Of a stretch of DNA of 64,000 bases, positions 54,794-63,931 are shown one piece after another. Made by a program: the position numbers and the translations under genes. How positions within the stretch are numbered: the stretch's first letter is position 1; each line of letters begins with the position of its first letter. The DNA lies in NCBI GenBank assembly GCA_963781305.1, contig CAWAFL010000011.1, positions 1,116,001 to 1,180,000 on the forward strand. Direction: 5' to 3'. This stretch comes from DASXMT01 sp963781305. GTDB taxonomy: Bacteria > Actinomycetota > Acidimicrobiia > Acidimicrobiales > RAAP-2. Under the pieces are notes generated by a model that was not told the origin of the DNA, did no database searches, and saw only the letters and a program-made list of their open reading frames with translations.

Positions 54794-55186
54794 CTAGACC
54801 CGCCGATCTGGCGGGACAAGAACCACGCACGAGCCATCGGGACGGTACTCGACCAGTGCTCCCTCGTCGTCGAGGGCAACGCTGGTCATGCCTGCTGCAG
54901 CCGGGCGATCTCCGAATGACACTGACTGGGCCTGCATCTGGATCGAAACGTCCAGATCGGCGTTGGCCACGAGGCGCTCGGCGTCGCTGAGATCGGCGAA
55001 TGGCAAGTCGCCGGCAAATGCGGCAACGACCCGACGCCGAGCTGCGGTCTGGTGCATCGACACTGAGCGACCTAGCCGGGCCCAATAGTCGAGCTGCTGT
55101 TTGGCCGACCGATTCTCACGCTTGCCTTCCACGGCGGCGGATTCGAGAAGATCGGAAGCGAACCGTGTAGGCCTATCGGCAGTCAT
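54794..55186 (-). CDS. ParD-like antitoxin, no adjacent toxin
   Basis: 130 residues. TRFASDLLESAAVEGKRENR, SAKQQLDYWARLGRSVSM and FAGDLPFADLSDAERLVANA, matching the long ParD-like antitoxin family (DUF3423 type). The tail GMTSVALDDEGALVEYRPDG, VVLVPPDRR is the usual C-terminal strand. In relatives a zeta-type toxin follows directly; here the next 285 bases downstream and the sequence upstream hold no such gene. It is therefore either an orphan or solitary regulator. Confidence 0.75.
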   Translation of the reverse strand: MTADRPTRFASDLLESAAVEGKRENRSAKQQLDYWARLGRSVSMHQTAARRRVVAAFAGDLPFADLSDAERLVANADLDVSIQMQAQSVSFGDRPAAAGMTSVALDDEGALVEYRPDGSCVVLVPPDRRV

Positions 55187-55371
55187 CGAGTCCTCATCAA
55201 GCGATGTATCCCTCTGTTACCTGTGTCACTTTGCCACTGGGCACACCCGCCGAGAGGCGCTCCAACCGGCGCCTATACGGGTCCAACCGCCGCCCAATCG
55301 CAGAGCCACAACCGCGCCCAACCGCCGCCCAACCGCCGGCCGCCAAACCGCCGCCCCAACCAGGCAGACGC

Positions 55372-56578
55372 TTACGACAGCCGCTCGACGATCATGGCCA
55401 TGCCCTGGCCGCCACCAACGCACATCGACTCGAGCCCGAACGTCTTGCCCGAGTCCTCCAGGCCGTTCAGGAGCGTGGTCATGATGCGGGCACCGGTCAT
55501 GCCGAAGGGATGGCCGAGGGCGATGGCGCCACCGTGGGTATTGAGCTTGTCCCAGCTGATGCCCAGGTGCTTGGCCGAGGGGACCACCTGGGCGGCGAAG
55601 GCCTCGTTGATCTCCACCAGGTCGATGTCGTCAATGGTCATGTTGGCTCGCTTGAGGGTCTGGCGGATGGCCCCGATCGGCCCCAGGCCCATGATCTCCG
55701 GGTTGAGCCCGGACACGCCGCTGGCCACGATGCGGGCCAGGGGAGTGATGCCCAGCTCCCGGGCCTTGGTGTCGCTCATGACCACCACGGCGGCGGCGCC
55801 GTCGTTGAGCGGGCAGGCGTTCCCGGCCGTGACCGTGCCGCCCTCCCGGAAGACGGGCTTCAGCTCGGACAGCTTCTCGAAGGTGGTGCCCGGCCGTGGC
55901 CCGTCGTCCTTGGTCACGACGGTGCCGTCGGGCGTGGTCACCGGGATGATCTCCCGGGCGAAGTAGCCGTTGGCCTCGGACTCGACGGCCAGGTTCTGGG
56001 AGCGGACGGCGAACTCGTCCTGCTCCTCCCGGCTGACCTTCTCCGACTCGGCCACGTTCTCGGCCGTCTGGCCCATGGCGATGTAGACGTCGGCCAGTCC
56101 GGGTCCGGGGGTCCATGGGTCGGTGAACGCCGGGGTGCGGGCGACGGTGCGGGCCTCGGCGTCGGCGAAGCGCTCGTTGTGGGGGCCGGTGTCGGCCGCG
56201 CCGAACTTGAAGCGGCTGACCGTCTCGACGCCGGCGGCAACGAAGACGTCGCCCTCGCCGGCCTCGGATGGCGTGGGCGGCCATGCGGATGGTCTGCAGG
56301 GAGGAGGAGCAGTAGCGGTTGACGGTGACGCCGGGGACGTCGGGGAGCCCGGCCAGGATGGCGGCCACCCGGCCGACGTTGTAGCCGGCCTCGCCACCGG
56401 GCTGCCCGGAGCCCATGAGGACGTCTTCGACCTGCTGGGGATCGAGCTGAGGCACCTTGGCCAGGACTTCTTTGACGATGAACCCGGCCAGATCGTCGGG
56501 CCGACAGTCGACCAGGGAGCCCTTGTTCGCTCGGCCGATGGGGGTCCGTCCAGTGGCGACGATGACAGCTTCGGGCAT
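55372..56578 (-). CDS. Acetyl-CoA acetyltransferase, FadA3-like, frameshifted
   Basis: Thiolase of about 401 residues, split by one surplus base. From ATG 56578: EAVIVATGRTPIGRANKGSL, then VTVNRYCSSSLQTIRMAAHA (active Cys). Near 56261-56263 the frame changes; it resumes GEGDVFVAAGVETVSRFKFG and runs to the stop at 55372 with GGAIALGHPFGMTGARI (His) and ESMCVGGGQGMAMIVERL (second Cys). The span is 3n+1 bases. From memory it is close to mycobacterial FadA3 (Rv1074c). It thiolyses 3-ketoacyl-CoA in beta-oxidation. A TetR-type palindrome sits upstream of the start. Confidence 0.87.
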
Positions 56579-56643
56579 TCGATACTCCTCGAGGTCGTGG
56601 CGGCGCTCGTTCGCCGCGTGGTCGGCTGGCCGACCGGACGTTC

Positions 56644-56657
56644 TTACCGATCAGTAA
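56644..56657. promoter_or_regulatory. TetR-type palindrome upstream of thiolase
   Basis: TTACCGATCAGTAA is symmetric at 12 of 14 positions and lies 66 bases before the thiolase ATG. Palindromes of this size upstream of fad genes are bound by TetR-type acyl-CoA repressors. The rest of the 56579-56891 gap shows nothing else. Confidence 0.55.
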
Positions 56658-56891
56658 CCTTAGCGACCGGCCACGTCGGTCAGTTCCAGACCGCGCCTGA
56701 TCAGGCTACAGGCGTGGTGGTGCCGGCGCCGACTGACAGCGAGCGGCGGGGTCAGGACCCAGCGAAGACGAGCAGTTCGGCCGGCGACTCCGACAAGGCT
56801 GCGGGTAAGGGAGACGGCTTCCGTACCGGTCGGCTTCTCTAGCACCTCTCGCCGCCTCGCCCTCCGGTTCGATCGTCGGGCCCTATCCGGT

Positions 56892-59709
56892 TCAATCGTC
56901 AGGCTCGAGCCCCAGGAGCGATCGGATTCGACCGGCGTCGAAGCCCTGGCCCCCACCCCGGCCACCCCGGCTCCCACCGCTCAGGCGGGAGGTGCCGCCC
57001 ATCTCTCGTAACAGTGCGAGGAGGTCTTCGCGGCGTGTGGGGTCGTCCAGCGCCTGGCGAGGGGTGAGGCCCCCGAGGGCGGGAATCGACTCGTCGACCC
57101 ACTCCGACTCCTTCTTGCGGATGAACCGGTCGAGGATGGCCTCCGTTTCGGCTGATGGCGGCTCGTCCTGGCCCTCGGCTGACGGCAGGTCGCCCGCGTC
57201 TTCGCCATCGAAAGCGGTCGATCCTGTCCGGCTTGGCAGGAGGCGGCGCAGGTCGGTGCGCTCGTCGACCTCGACCTCGGCATCGGGAACAACCGAAGCG
57301 ATGATGGCCAAAAGACGCTCCATGCGGGCCACCGAGTTGGCGTCCACCATGAGCCAACCATCGTCGTATCCCACCGTTCCCCGGACGATTCCCTGGTCGA
57401 GCCAGTCCTCGTTCCAGTCCTCCTCTTCCTCCTCCTCTTCCTCGTCCCGGGCCTCGAGGGCCGGGCGGGGACCCGCCGAGCCGAAGGCCTCGTCGATGGC
57501 ATCGAAGGCAGCGTTGAGGGCATCGGGATCGTCGACGATGATCGGTGCCGAAGGCTCGTGGCCGTCGTTCTGGTCAGTGTCGTCGCCGTCACCCCCGTCA
57601 CCCCCGTCACCCCCGTCAGCGCTGTCAGCGCTGTCAGCGTGGTCGGGAGAGTCGCGCTCGCACCACTCGCCTTCGTCCATGCGCTGGAGCACGGGGTCGA
57701 GGGCGGCATGGAGGGCGGGCAGCGCCATGGCCGTGGTCACCTCGGCATGGCACACCATGATGGGATCTCGATCGGAGTTGACCATGGTGGGAAAGGCGAT
57801 GGCCTGGCCGTACCACATGGCCAATTCGTCGGCGTCGGGAGCCGAGTCGACCAGTTGCAGTGCCGAGTCCCGGAGGCGGAGGGGGACGGTCATGGGCATG
57901 CTCATGAGCTCGTTCTGGTCCTCGAGCCAGGCCACCCGGGCCATGAAGAGCTCGCCGGCCTCCAGCTCCAGGGAACCGAGGTGCTCGGTGACGACGACGT
58001 GGTCGCCGGTGGTCGTGTCCCGCAGTGTCATGCCGGTGCCGGGGTCGACCTCCGTCACCTCCCAGAGCCGGCGCGGCTCGTCGAGCAGGTCCTCGATCAG
58101 CTGGCGTTCGTCGGCGGGGAGCAGCTCGCCTCGCTCGGCCAGGTAGTCCTCGGCGATGCCACCCTCCCAGATGGCGAAGTCGATGAGGAGGGGGTTGCCC
58201 ACCATCTCGGCGATCGACGAGAGGAGCTCGGGGTCGTCGGGGTCGCAGGCGGAGGAGGCGATCCCGACGAGGCGGGGCCGCTGGGACTGGCGGTGGGCGA
58301 ACAGCGCCAACTTGTGGGTCACCAGCTCGGTCCGGGCCGAGAGGGGCCGGGGCACGGTCGCGGGCGCAGCAGGCCTTGAACTTGCGGCCCGACCCGCACG
58401 GGCACCGATCGTTGCGCCCGACGCCCACATAGGGTGCGTCGAAGCGGTGGCGGAACTCTTCCAGGAAGGCCAGCATCGGGCCCTCGGGATCGAGGTCGTC
58501 GTGGCGGAGCAGGGTGATCGCCCGGGCCAGCTCGCCGCGGTCGAACTCGTATCGGGCCAGGCCGGCGGCGGCCGGGCCGTAGGTGGGATCGTCGAGGAGG
58601 GCCTGGCGCAGGGCGGCCTCGGCACCGAGCGCGTCGCCCTGGTGATCGGCAAGCTCGGCGACCAGCAGCCGCACCGCGGCGGTGTGGCGGGGGGAGCCGG
58701 CGAGCACGGCATCGGCTAGGTCGGACAGCGGGGCCTCCCGCTCCATGTCGATGCAGTACGCGACCAGGGCGGGAGCGACCGCACCGTGGGACAGGCCGGC
58801 GGCGACGCCGCGGGCGTCGATGTCCTGGCCGCGCTGGGTCCGGTCCAGCGCCTCGCAGGCCTGTTCGAAAGCGGCTTGGCAGCACCGGTTGAACCCCCAG
58901 GTATCCGAGAGGCGGTCGAGCTCTCGTTGATGGTGCTCCTCGCCGGCGCTCATCCAGTCGTCGCCGGCGCGGCCGAAGGAGAAGCCGCGCTGCTCGAGCC
59001 CGGCGGCCTGGAGCAGCTCCCCGAGGGGTCGGACCGGGTGCCGGAACGCAGTCGGGTCCGAGATCAGGGCGTCGAGGATCAAGGGGTCGGCTTCCTCGCA
59101 GCCGCCCGGAGGGATCCGCCCGTCGACGGTGCCCCGCAACAGGTCCACTTCGTGTCGGTCGTCACCGAGGGCACCGGCGAGCTCGACCGACACCGACATT
59201 CCGGTGCGGACGAAGGCGACGAGATCTCCCGGGGCGAAGCCGCCGAGCCAGCCGTCGGGGCCGGCCAGGGCGGAGTAGTCCTCGCCAGGGATGCGGGCGC
59301 CCGGCTCGTGGACCAACCGGTTTCCGTCCTCGAGCTCGAGGCGATCATGGTCGTCCCAGTCCAAGACGACCAGGTCCGGGGTGAGGAGCACCCGCCCCTG
59401 CGAGATCTCATCGGCGGTGAGGCGGTGGGTCAGGACCAGCCCCTCGATCAGATGGGAGGACAGCGCCAGGACATCGGCGGGGGAGGACCACACCGCGTCG
59501 GTGGAGATGAGCTCCTCGTCCACGACCTCGGCCAGGTCCTCCTCGTCCACACCGTCGGCCCGGAGGACGTCGAGGTGGCCGGCACGGTCGAGCCGCTCGA
59601 CCAACGCGTCCAGCGGCAGCGGACCCTCGGCCATGACCTCCATGGCCGCCTCGGCCAGGACCTCCATGGCTGCCTCGAACAAGTCATCGGCCCGCGACGA
59701 ATCGGTCAT
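56892..59709 (-). CDS. SEC-C motif protein, large, frameshifted
   Basis: About 938 residues from ATG 59709 to the stop at 56892, with one surplus base in the G4 run at 58349-58352 (span 3n+1). N-terminal part: VERLDRAGHLDVLRADGVDE, GRVLLTPDLVVLDWDDHDRL. A TPR-like segment precedes the SEC-C zinc motif GVGRNDRCPCGSGRKFKACC near residue 450. After the frame change: ARTELVTHKLALFAHRQSQ to the C-terminus, which has Asp/Gly and Glu8 runs and ends DAGRIRSLLGLEPDD. SEC-C motifs bind SecB or nucleic acid-linked partners; function here is unknown. It is divergent from an HTH/nucleotidyltransferase pair and shares a 100-bp remnant with it downstream. Confidence 0.82.
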
Positions 59710-59759
59710 GTGAGCACGATAGCGAGGCCACCACCGGACCCTCGACATAGACAATGCGA

Positions 59760-59773
59760 TATACTAGCGCGTG
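59760..59773 (+). promoter_or_regulatory. Promoter placing the start at the HTH gene's GTG (leaderless)
   Basis: TATACT (59760-59765) ends 7 bases before the GTG start at 59773. Transcription would therefore begin on or next to the start codon, and no ribosome site is present. Leaderless GTG mRNAs are common in actinobacteria. Confidence 0.6.
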
Positions 59774-60102
59774 TGGAGGCAGGGGCGATCATCCAGGCGG
59801 TGCGGCGTCGCAGCGGGCTGAGCCAGGCTGAGCTGGCGCGTCGGGCCGGCACCTCACAGCCCGTGATCTCGGCCTACGAGCACGGGCGCCGCGATCCGAC
59901 CCTCGGGACGCTGCGCAAGCTGGTGGAGGCCGGCGGCGAGCGGCTGCAGATGGACGCCGTGGTCCCGGGGTCCGACCTCCCGCTGCCGGCTGACCCGCGG
60001 GAGCACGCCCGCCGCCTGCTGGAGGTGCTGACGTTGGCTGATGCCATCCCCGCTCGCCGGCGCAGCCCGGTGCTGATCGCCCCGCGGCTCGTCTCGGTAT
60101 GA
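59773..60102 (+). CDS. XRE-family HTH regulator, probable antitoxin
   Basis: 109 residues. HTH at 5-60: IIQAVRRRSGLSQAELARRA, GTSQPVISAYEHGRRDPTLG, TLRKLVEAGGERLQM. The rest is a short helical tail. GTG start 59773, leaderless. Its stop overlaps the ATG of the nucleotidyltransferase by four bases. The arrangement of HTH protein and NTase is the usual antitoxin/toxin order of the AbiEi/AbiEii-like systems. Confidence 0.85.
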   Translation: MEAGAIIQAVRRRSGLSQAELARRAGTSQPVISAYEHGRRDPTLGTLRKLVEAGGERLQMDAVVPGSDLPLPADPREHARRLLEVLTLADAIPARRRSPVLIAPRLVSV

Positions 60103-60648
60103 GCCACGCGGACCCTGGCCCAACGGGTACTGGCCCTGGAGCACACGCTGTCCGGCATTCCCCACACGTTCGGTGGTGCCTTGGCCCTGGCCTACTACGC
60201 CGAGCCGCGGGCCACGATCGACATCGACCTCAATGTGTTCGTCCCGGCCGAACGGTTCCCGGAGATCGCCGGCCCGTTGCGACAGCTCGGTGTGGCCGTG
60301 GACGATCCGTCGGTGGCCGACGTGGTCCGGCGCGACGGCCAGGTCAGGGTCATGTGGGACGCCACGCCGATCGACCTCTTCTTTTCCTACGACGCCTTCC
60401 ACGACGCCGCGGGCGCCGCCCGGCACCCGGTGCCGTTCGGCGACGAGACCATCTCGATCCTGGCTGCCGAGCACCTCGCCGTCTGCAAGGCGATCTTCGA
60501 CCGCCCCAAGGATTGGGTCGATATTGACGCCATGCTGGCGGCGGGGTCTGAGATCGACGCGGCCGAGGTCCTGCGCTGGGTGGCACGCATCGCCGGCGAC
60601 GAGGACCCGCGCTACAACCGGATGGCCGCGGTGCTCACCCGGCGCTGA
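60099..60648 (+). CDS. Nucleotidyltransferase (AbiEii/AbiGii-type toxin-like), N-terminal frameshift
   Basis: About 183 residues. The ATG at 60099 overlaps the HTH stop (ATGA) but the nucleotidyltransferase frame begins one base later: TRTLAQRVLALEHTLSGI, FGGALALAYY, RATIDIDLNVFVPAERF. The GG..DID motif and the Lys-rich VCKAIFDRPKDWVDIDAML block are intact. One surplus C in AGCCACG (60102-60105) explains the break and the 3n+1 span. These NTases add nucleotides to tRNA or other targets and arrest growth. Coupled to the HTH gene. Confidence 0.78.
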
Positions 60649-60660
60649 GCGGGTCGGCTG

Positions 60661-60761
60661 TCGGGCCCGGCCCAGGTGGCGGTTGTCCTCGCCGGGGATG
60701 CGGGCGCCGGCTCGTGGGCCGATCGGTTTCCGCCCCCGAGCTCGAGGCGATCACGGTCGAT
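60661..60761 (-). pseudogene. Diverged duplicate fragment of the SEC-C gene
   Basis: About 100 bases are roughly 80% identical to 59255-59356 in the SEC-C gene; for example cgagctcgaggcgatca occurs in both. In the same strand it reads LELGGGNRSAHEPAP against LELEDGNRLVHEPGA. It has no start or stop of its own and abuts the end of the Ig-like gene, so it is a remnant left by a duplication or recombination. Confidence 0.75.
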
Positions 60762-63418
60762 CAGTCGGAGAATGAACCGCTCGTACCGCTGATATTGGGA
60801 GGTGGCGGCCCGGCCGCCGCCTTGAGGGTGTAGGTCCCGGCCGTACCGGTGATCTTGCATCCGGCGAAAGTGGCCACGCCGCTCGAGGCTGCCTTGGAGT
60901 TGCCCCCCGTGCAGGCCAGCGTCGCTCCGGTCCCGGGCTGGGTGTTGATGGAGAGGGTGACCGACGCGGTTGAAGTCGTGACCGTGTTACCACCACTGTC
61001 CTCGACGGTCACCACCGGCTGGGTGCTCCAGGCCACACCGCTGCTGCCGCCTCCGGGCTGGGTGGTGAAGACGAGCTGGGTGGCGGGGCCGACGGTGATG
61101 GTCAGGTTGTTCGAGGTGGCGCTGGTGAGGCCGGTAACGGCGGCCGTGAGCGTATAGGTCCCGGCCGTACCGGTGATCTTGCAGCCGGAGAAGCTGGCCA
61201 CGCCGCTCGAGGCTGCCTTGGAGTTGCCCCCCGTGCAGGCCAGCGTCGCTCCGGTCCCGGGCTGGGAGTTGATGGACAGGGTGACCGAGGCACTGGAGGA
61301 AGTGACGGTATTGCCCAGGCTGTCCTCGACGGTCACCTTCGGCTGCGTACCGAAACTCGCGGCGTTGGCCGCACCGACGGGCTGGGTGGTGAAGGCGAGC
61401 TGGGCGGCGGCGCCGGCGGAGACGACAGTCGCCGGGGTGCTGTTGACCGTGAGGGATCCGTCGGTTGCCTTGACCGTGAAGGAACCCGACTTGTCGATAC
61501 TGCACCCGGTGAATGGAGCCACGCCGAGGCTCACCGTGACCGGGTCGCTGTCACAGGTGAGGGTGGCGGTGCCGACGGTGAGGGCCAGCGTGACGGTTGA
61601 CGAGGAATCAGAGGTCACCACCCTGTTGCCGCTGTCTTCGACAGCGATGACCGGTTGAGCGGCAAAGCCTGAACCGGCTGTGGCCGTCGCACTCGGCTCG
61701 GTCGTGAACACCAACTTGTTGGCCACGTTGGTGACGTTGAAGCTGGTACTGGTCACAGAGGTCAGGCCAGTGCTGGATGCAGTAAGGGTGACGCCAGACC
61801 CGAAGGCGCTTCCGTGGCACCCGGCGAACGTCGACACGCCGCTGCTGGGGGCCACCGACGTGGCGGTGCAGCCAAGGTTTCTCCTCCAGTCATGGTCAGG
61901 CTCACGTTGTTCGCCCAGCTGACGGCGGTGTTCCCGTACAGATCTTGGACGGTGACCACCGGCTGGATCGGGAACACGCTCGATGCACTCGATTGGCCAC
62001 ACCGGCGGTCTGGGTGGTGAACACCAGGCTTGCGCCCGCCCCCGCCGCCACCGTGAAGCTGGTGGAGGTACCGGTCACCAAGCCCTGGGTGGCGGCGAGC
62101 GTCGTGGTCTGGGCGTCGGTCAAGGTGATGCCCGAGGCCGTGCCCACGCCGGCGGTGAAGGTGACCGAGGCCGGGTAGGTCGGGGCGGTGGCGTTCGGGC
62201 TGTTGGCCGGGCCGCAGAAGGTGAGGCCTGGGCGCCGGTGTAGCCGGTGGCGGTGTTGCCATAGGCGTCGAAGGCGGTGATGGTGTCGCTGAAGGCGGTG
62301 CCCGCCGTCTGGGCGCCGGGGTTGGCCACCGTGAACGAGCTGGCCGCGGCCGCCGCCACCGTGAAGCTGGTGGAGGTACCGGTCACCAAGCCCTGGGTGG
62401 CGGTGAGCGTCGTGGACTGGGCGTCGGTCAAGGTGATGCCCGAGGCCGAGCCCACGCCGGCGGCGAAGGTGACCGAGGCCGGGTAGGTCGGGGCGGTGGC
62501 GTTCGGGCTGTTGGCCGGCCCGAGAAGGTGAGGCTCTGGGCGCCGGTGTAGCCGGTGGCGGTGTTGCCATAGGCGTCGAGGGCGGTGATGGTGTCGCCGA
62601 AGGCGGTGCCCGCCGTCTGGGCGCCGGGGTTGGCCACCGTGAACGAGCTGGCCCCGGCCGCCACCACCGTGAAGCTGGTGGAGCCGGTCACCGCGGTGGC
62701 ACTGGCGTCGGTGGCGGTCAACGTATTGCTGCCGGCGGCGTAGGCGGTGAAGGCAGAGCTCGGGCTCGCAACTCCATTGGTGAACGTCACCGCACTGGAT
62801 GGATAGGACGGCGCCTGGGTTGAAGGGCTGTTGGGCAGGCCCGACCAGGTGATCGTCTTGGCCCCGGTGTAGGTGGTGTCCACGCTGGCCCCGATCATTG
62901 CCTTCATGGTCTGTACGGTGGCCGCCGTCCCCGCTGTGTACGGGCCGCTCGACAACGTGAGCACGAAGTTGGGCGCGGCGGTCGTGGCCGAAGTCGTGAT
63001 GGCCGAGGACTGCCAGTTGTCGAGGACCGCCCTGATGGAGTAGCCGTACAGCGTGTTGGACGTAAGGCCGGTGTCCTGACACGACGTGGCGGTCGCCGCC
63101 ACCGTGCATACCGTCGTCGGGGAGCCGGGGCTGGTGCGGGTCACCTGGTATTGAGCCCCAGGTAGCTGGCTGCCGGGAAGGGTCCAGCCGACGGTGATTG
63201 CCCCACCGCCGTTTGGCGTCGCCGTCGGCGTGGTGGGGGCAGAGAGGCTGTTCGCCTGGGCCACGGCGTAGCTGCCACTGCCGTTGTTGACGCTCACCGT
63301 CCAGTAAGCCAAGGCCGCTGTCGCCGCGGCCAGTACGAAGGCTCCCACGAACAGCAGGGCCCATCCGGCGAATGTCCGCTGGCCATTGAAGAATCGCGGG
63401 CGACCGCGAGCCGCTCAT
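60761..63418 (-). CDS. Exported FN3 and Ig-like repeat protein, frameshifted several times
   Basis: Roughly 885 residues if restored. ATG 63418 overlaps the stop of the upstream gene (ATGA). After a membrane/signal segment (WALLFVGAFVLAAATAALAY) come an FN3 domain (LSAPTTPTATPNGGGAITVG, GYSIRAVLDNWQSS), then many Ig-like modules of ~100 residues: FTVANPGAQTAGTAF, DAYGNTATGYTGAQ, ANSPNATAPTYPASVTF, and further down VVTVEDSGGNTVTTSTASVT. Frame changes at about 63400, 62521, 62227, 61990 and 61880 join the pieces. Likely a surface filament or adhesin. The final residues are KAAAGPPPPNISGTSGSFSD. Confidence 0.75.
60830..61460. repeat. Two ~324-bp repeats, 3' part of the Ig-like gene
   Basis: Copies aligned around 60867 and 61191 (gtggccacgccgctcgaggc in both). 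They encode modules with TGGNSKAASSGVA and KITGTAGTYTL. These two stay in frame. Confidence 0.8.
62045..62660. repeat. Two ~305-bp repeats within the Ig-like gene
   Basis: Near-identical copies begin about 62045 and 62351, with a diverged third from about 62657. Comparison shows each copy has lost a different single base (near 62227 and 62517-62521). Confidence 0.85.
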
Positions 63419-63931
63419 CGCTGTACCGTCAAGGTCACAGGAATCTGGAAGGTGGCGCCCTGGCAGCCAGATGCCGAGCTGGTGTTCATGGACGCACCGT
63501 TGGCGACGTGCACGACAACATTCGTGATCGGGCCGGCGGTCACATTGACGCTCAAGCCAGTCTGGGTGGGCACGGAAACCCCGGAGTTACCCAGGGTGAG
63601 GCTTGGCCATGTGCCGGAGTCGCTGGTACACCCGCTCCCGCCAACCACTGTCACCGGGCCGTTCTGGCTGATGCCGACGATGGTGACCGAGAAACTATTG
63701 GGATTGTTCAGCTGAACCCGCAGGTCGGCCGTCTCGCCCGGGGTCAGATTCGATAGAGCGGAACCGCTTGTTGTTGCGACCAAGGTGACCTGTTGTGCCG
63801 TCCCGGTATGGGCCGAGCCCGCACCTGGTGCCCGTCGAAGTGAAATAGGCGTAGGCCGATCCCACTCCTGCTCCAAGCAACATCACCAGAACAGCGGCCA
63901 CCCCGAGTACGAGGAGGGTTTGGCGTATCAT
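63415..63931 (-). CDS. Exported protein with SipW-type signal (camelysin/TasA-like style), frameshifted
   Basis: About 171 residues restored. ATG 63931: MIRQTLLVLGVAAVLVMLLG, then GVGSAYAYFTSTGTG, which resembles the signal region of SipW-processed biofilm-fibre proteins (..AYFT.TGT). A surplus base near 63826 shifts the frame; the mature part GSAHTGTAQQVTLVATTSGS to TFQIPVTLTVQR is beta-rich with two Cys. ATGA overlaps join it to the genes on both sides. Probably a fibre or matrix subunit. Confidence 0.72.

Noticed and set aside
60099..60527. Plus-strand reading from ATG 60099 in its own frame (about 142 residues)
   Set aside because: It turns Arg/Pro-rich at once; the nucleotidyltransferase motifs are in the neighbouring frame, so this is an out-of-frame reading after an indel.
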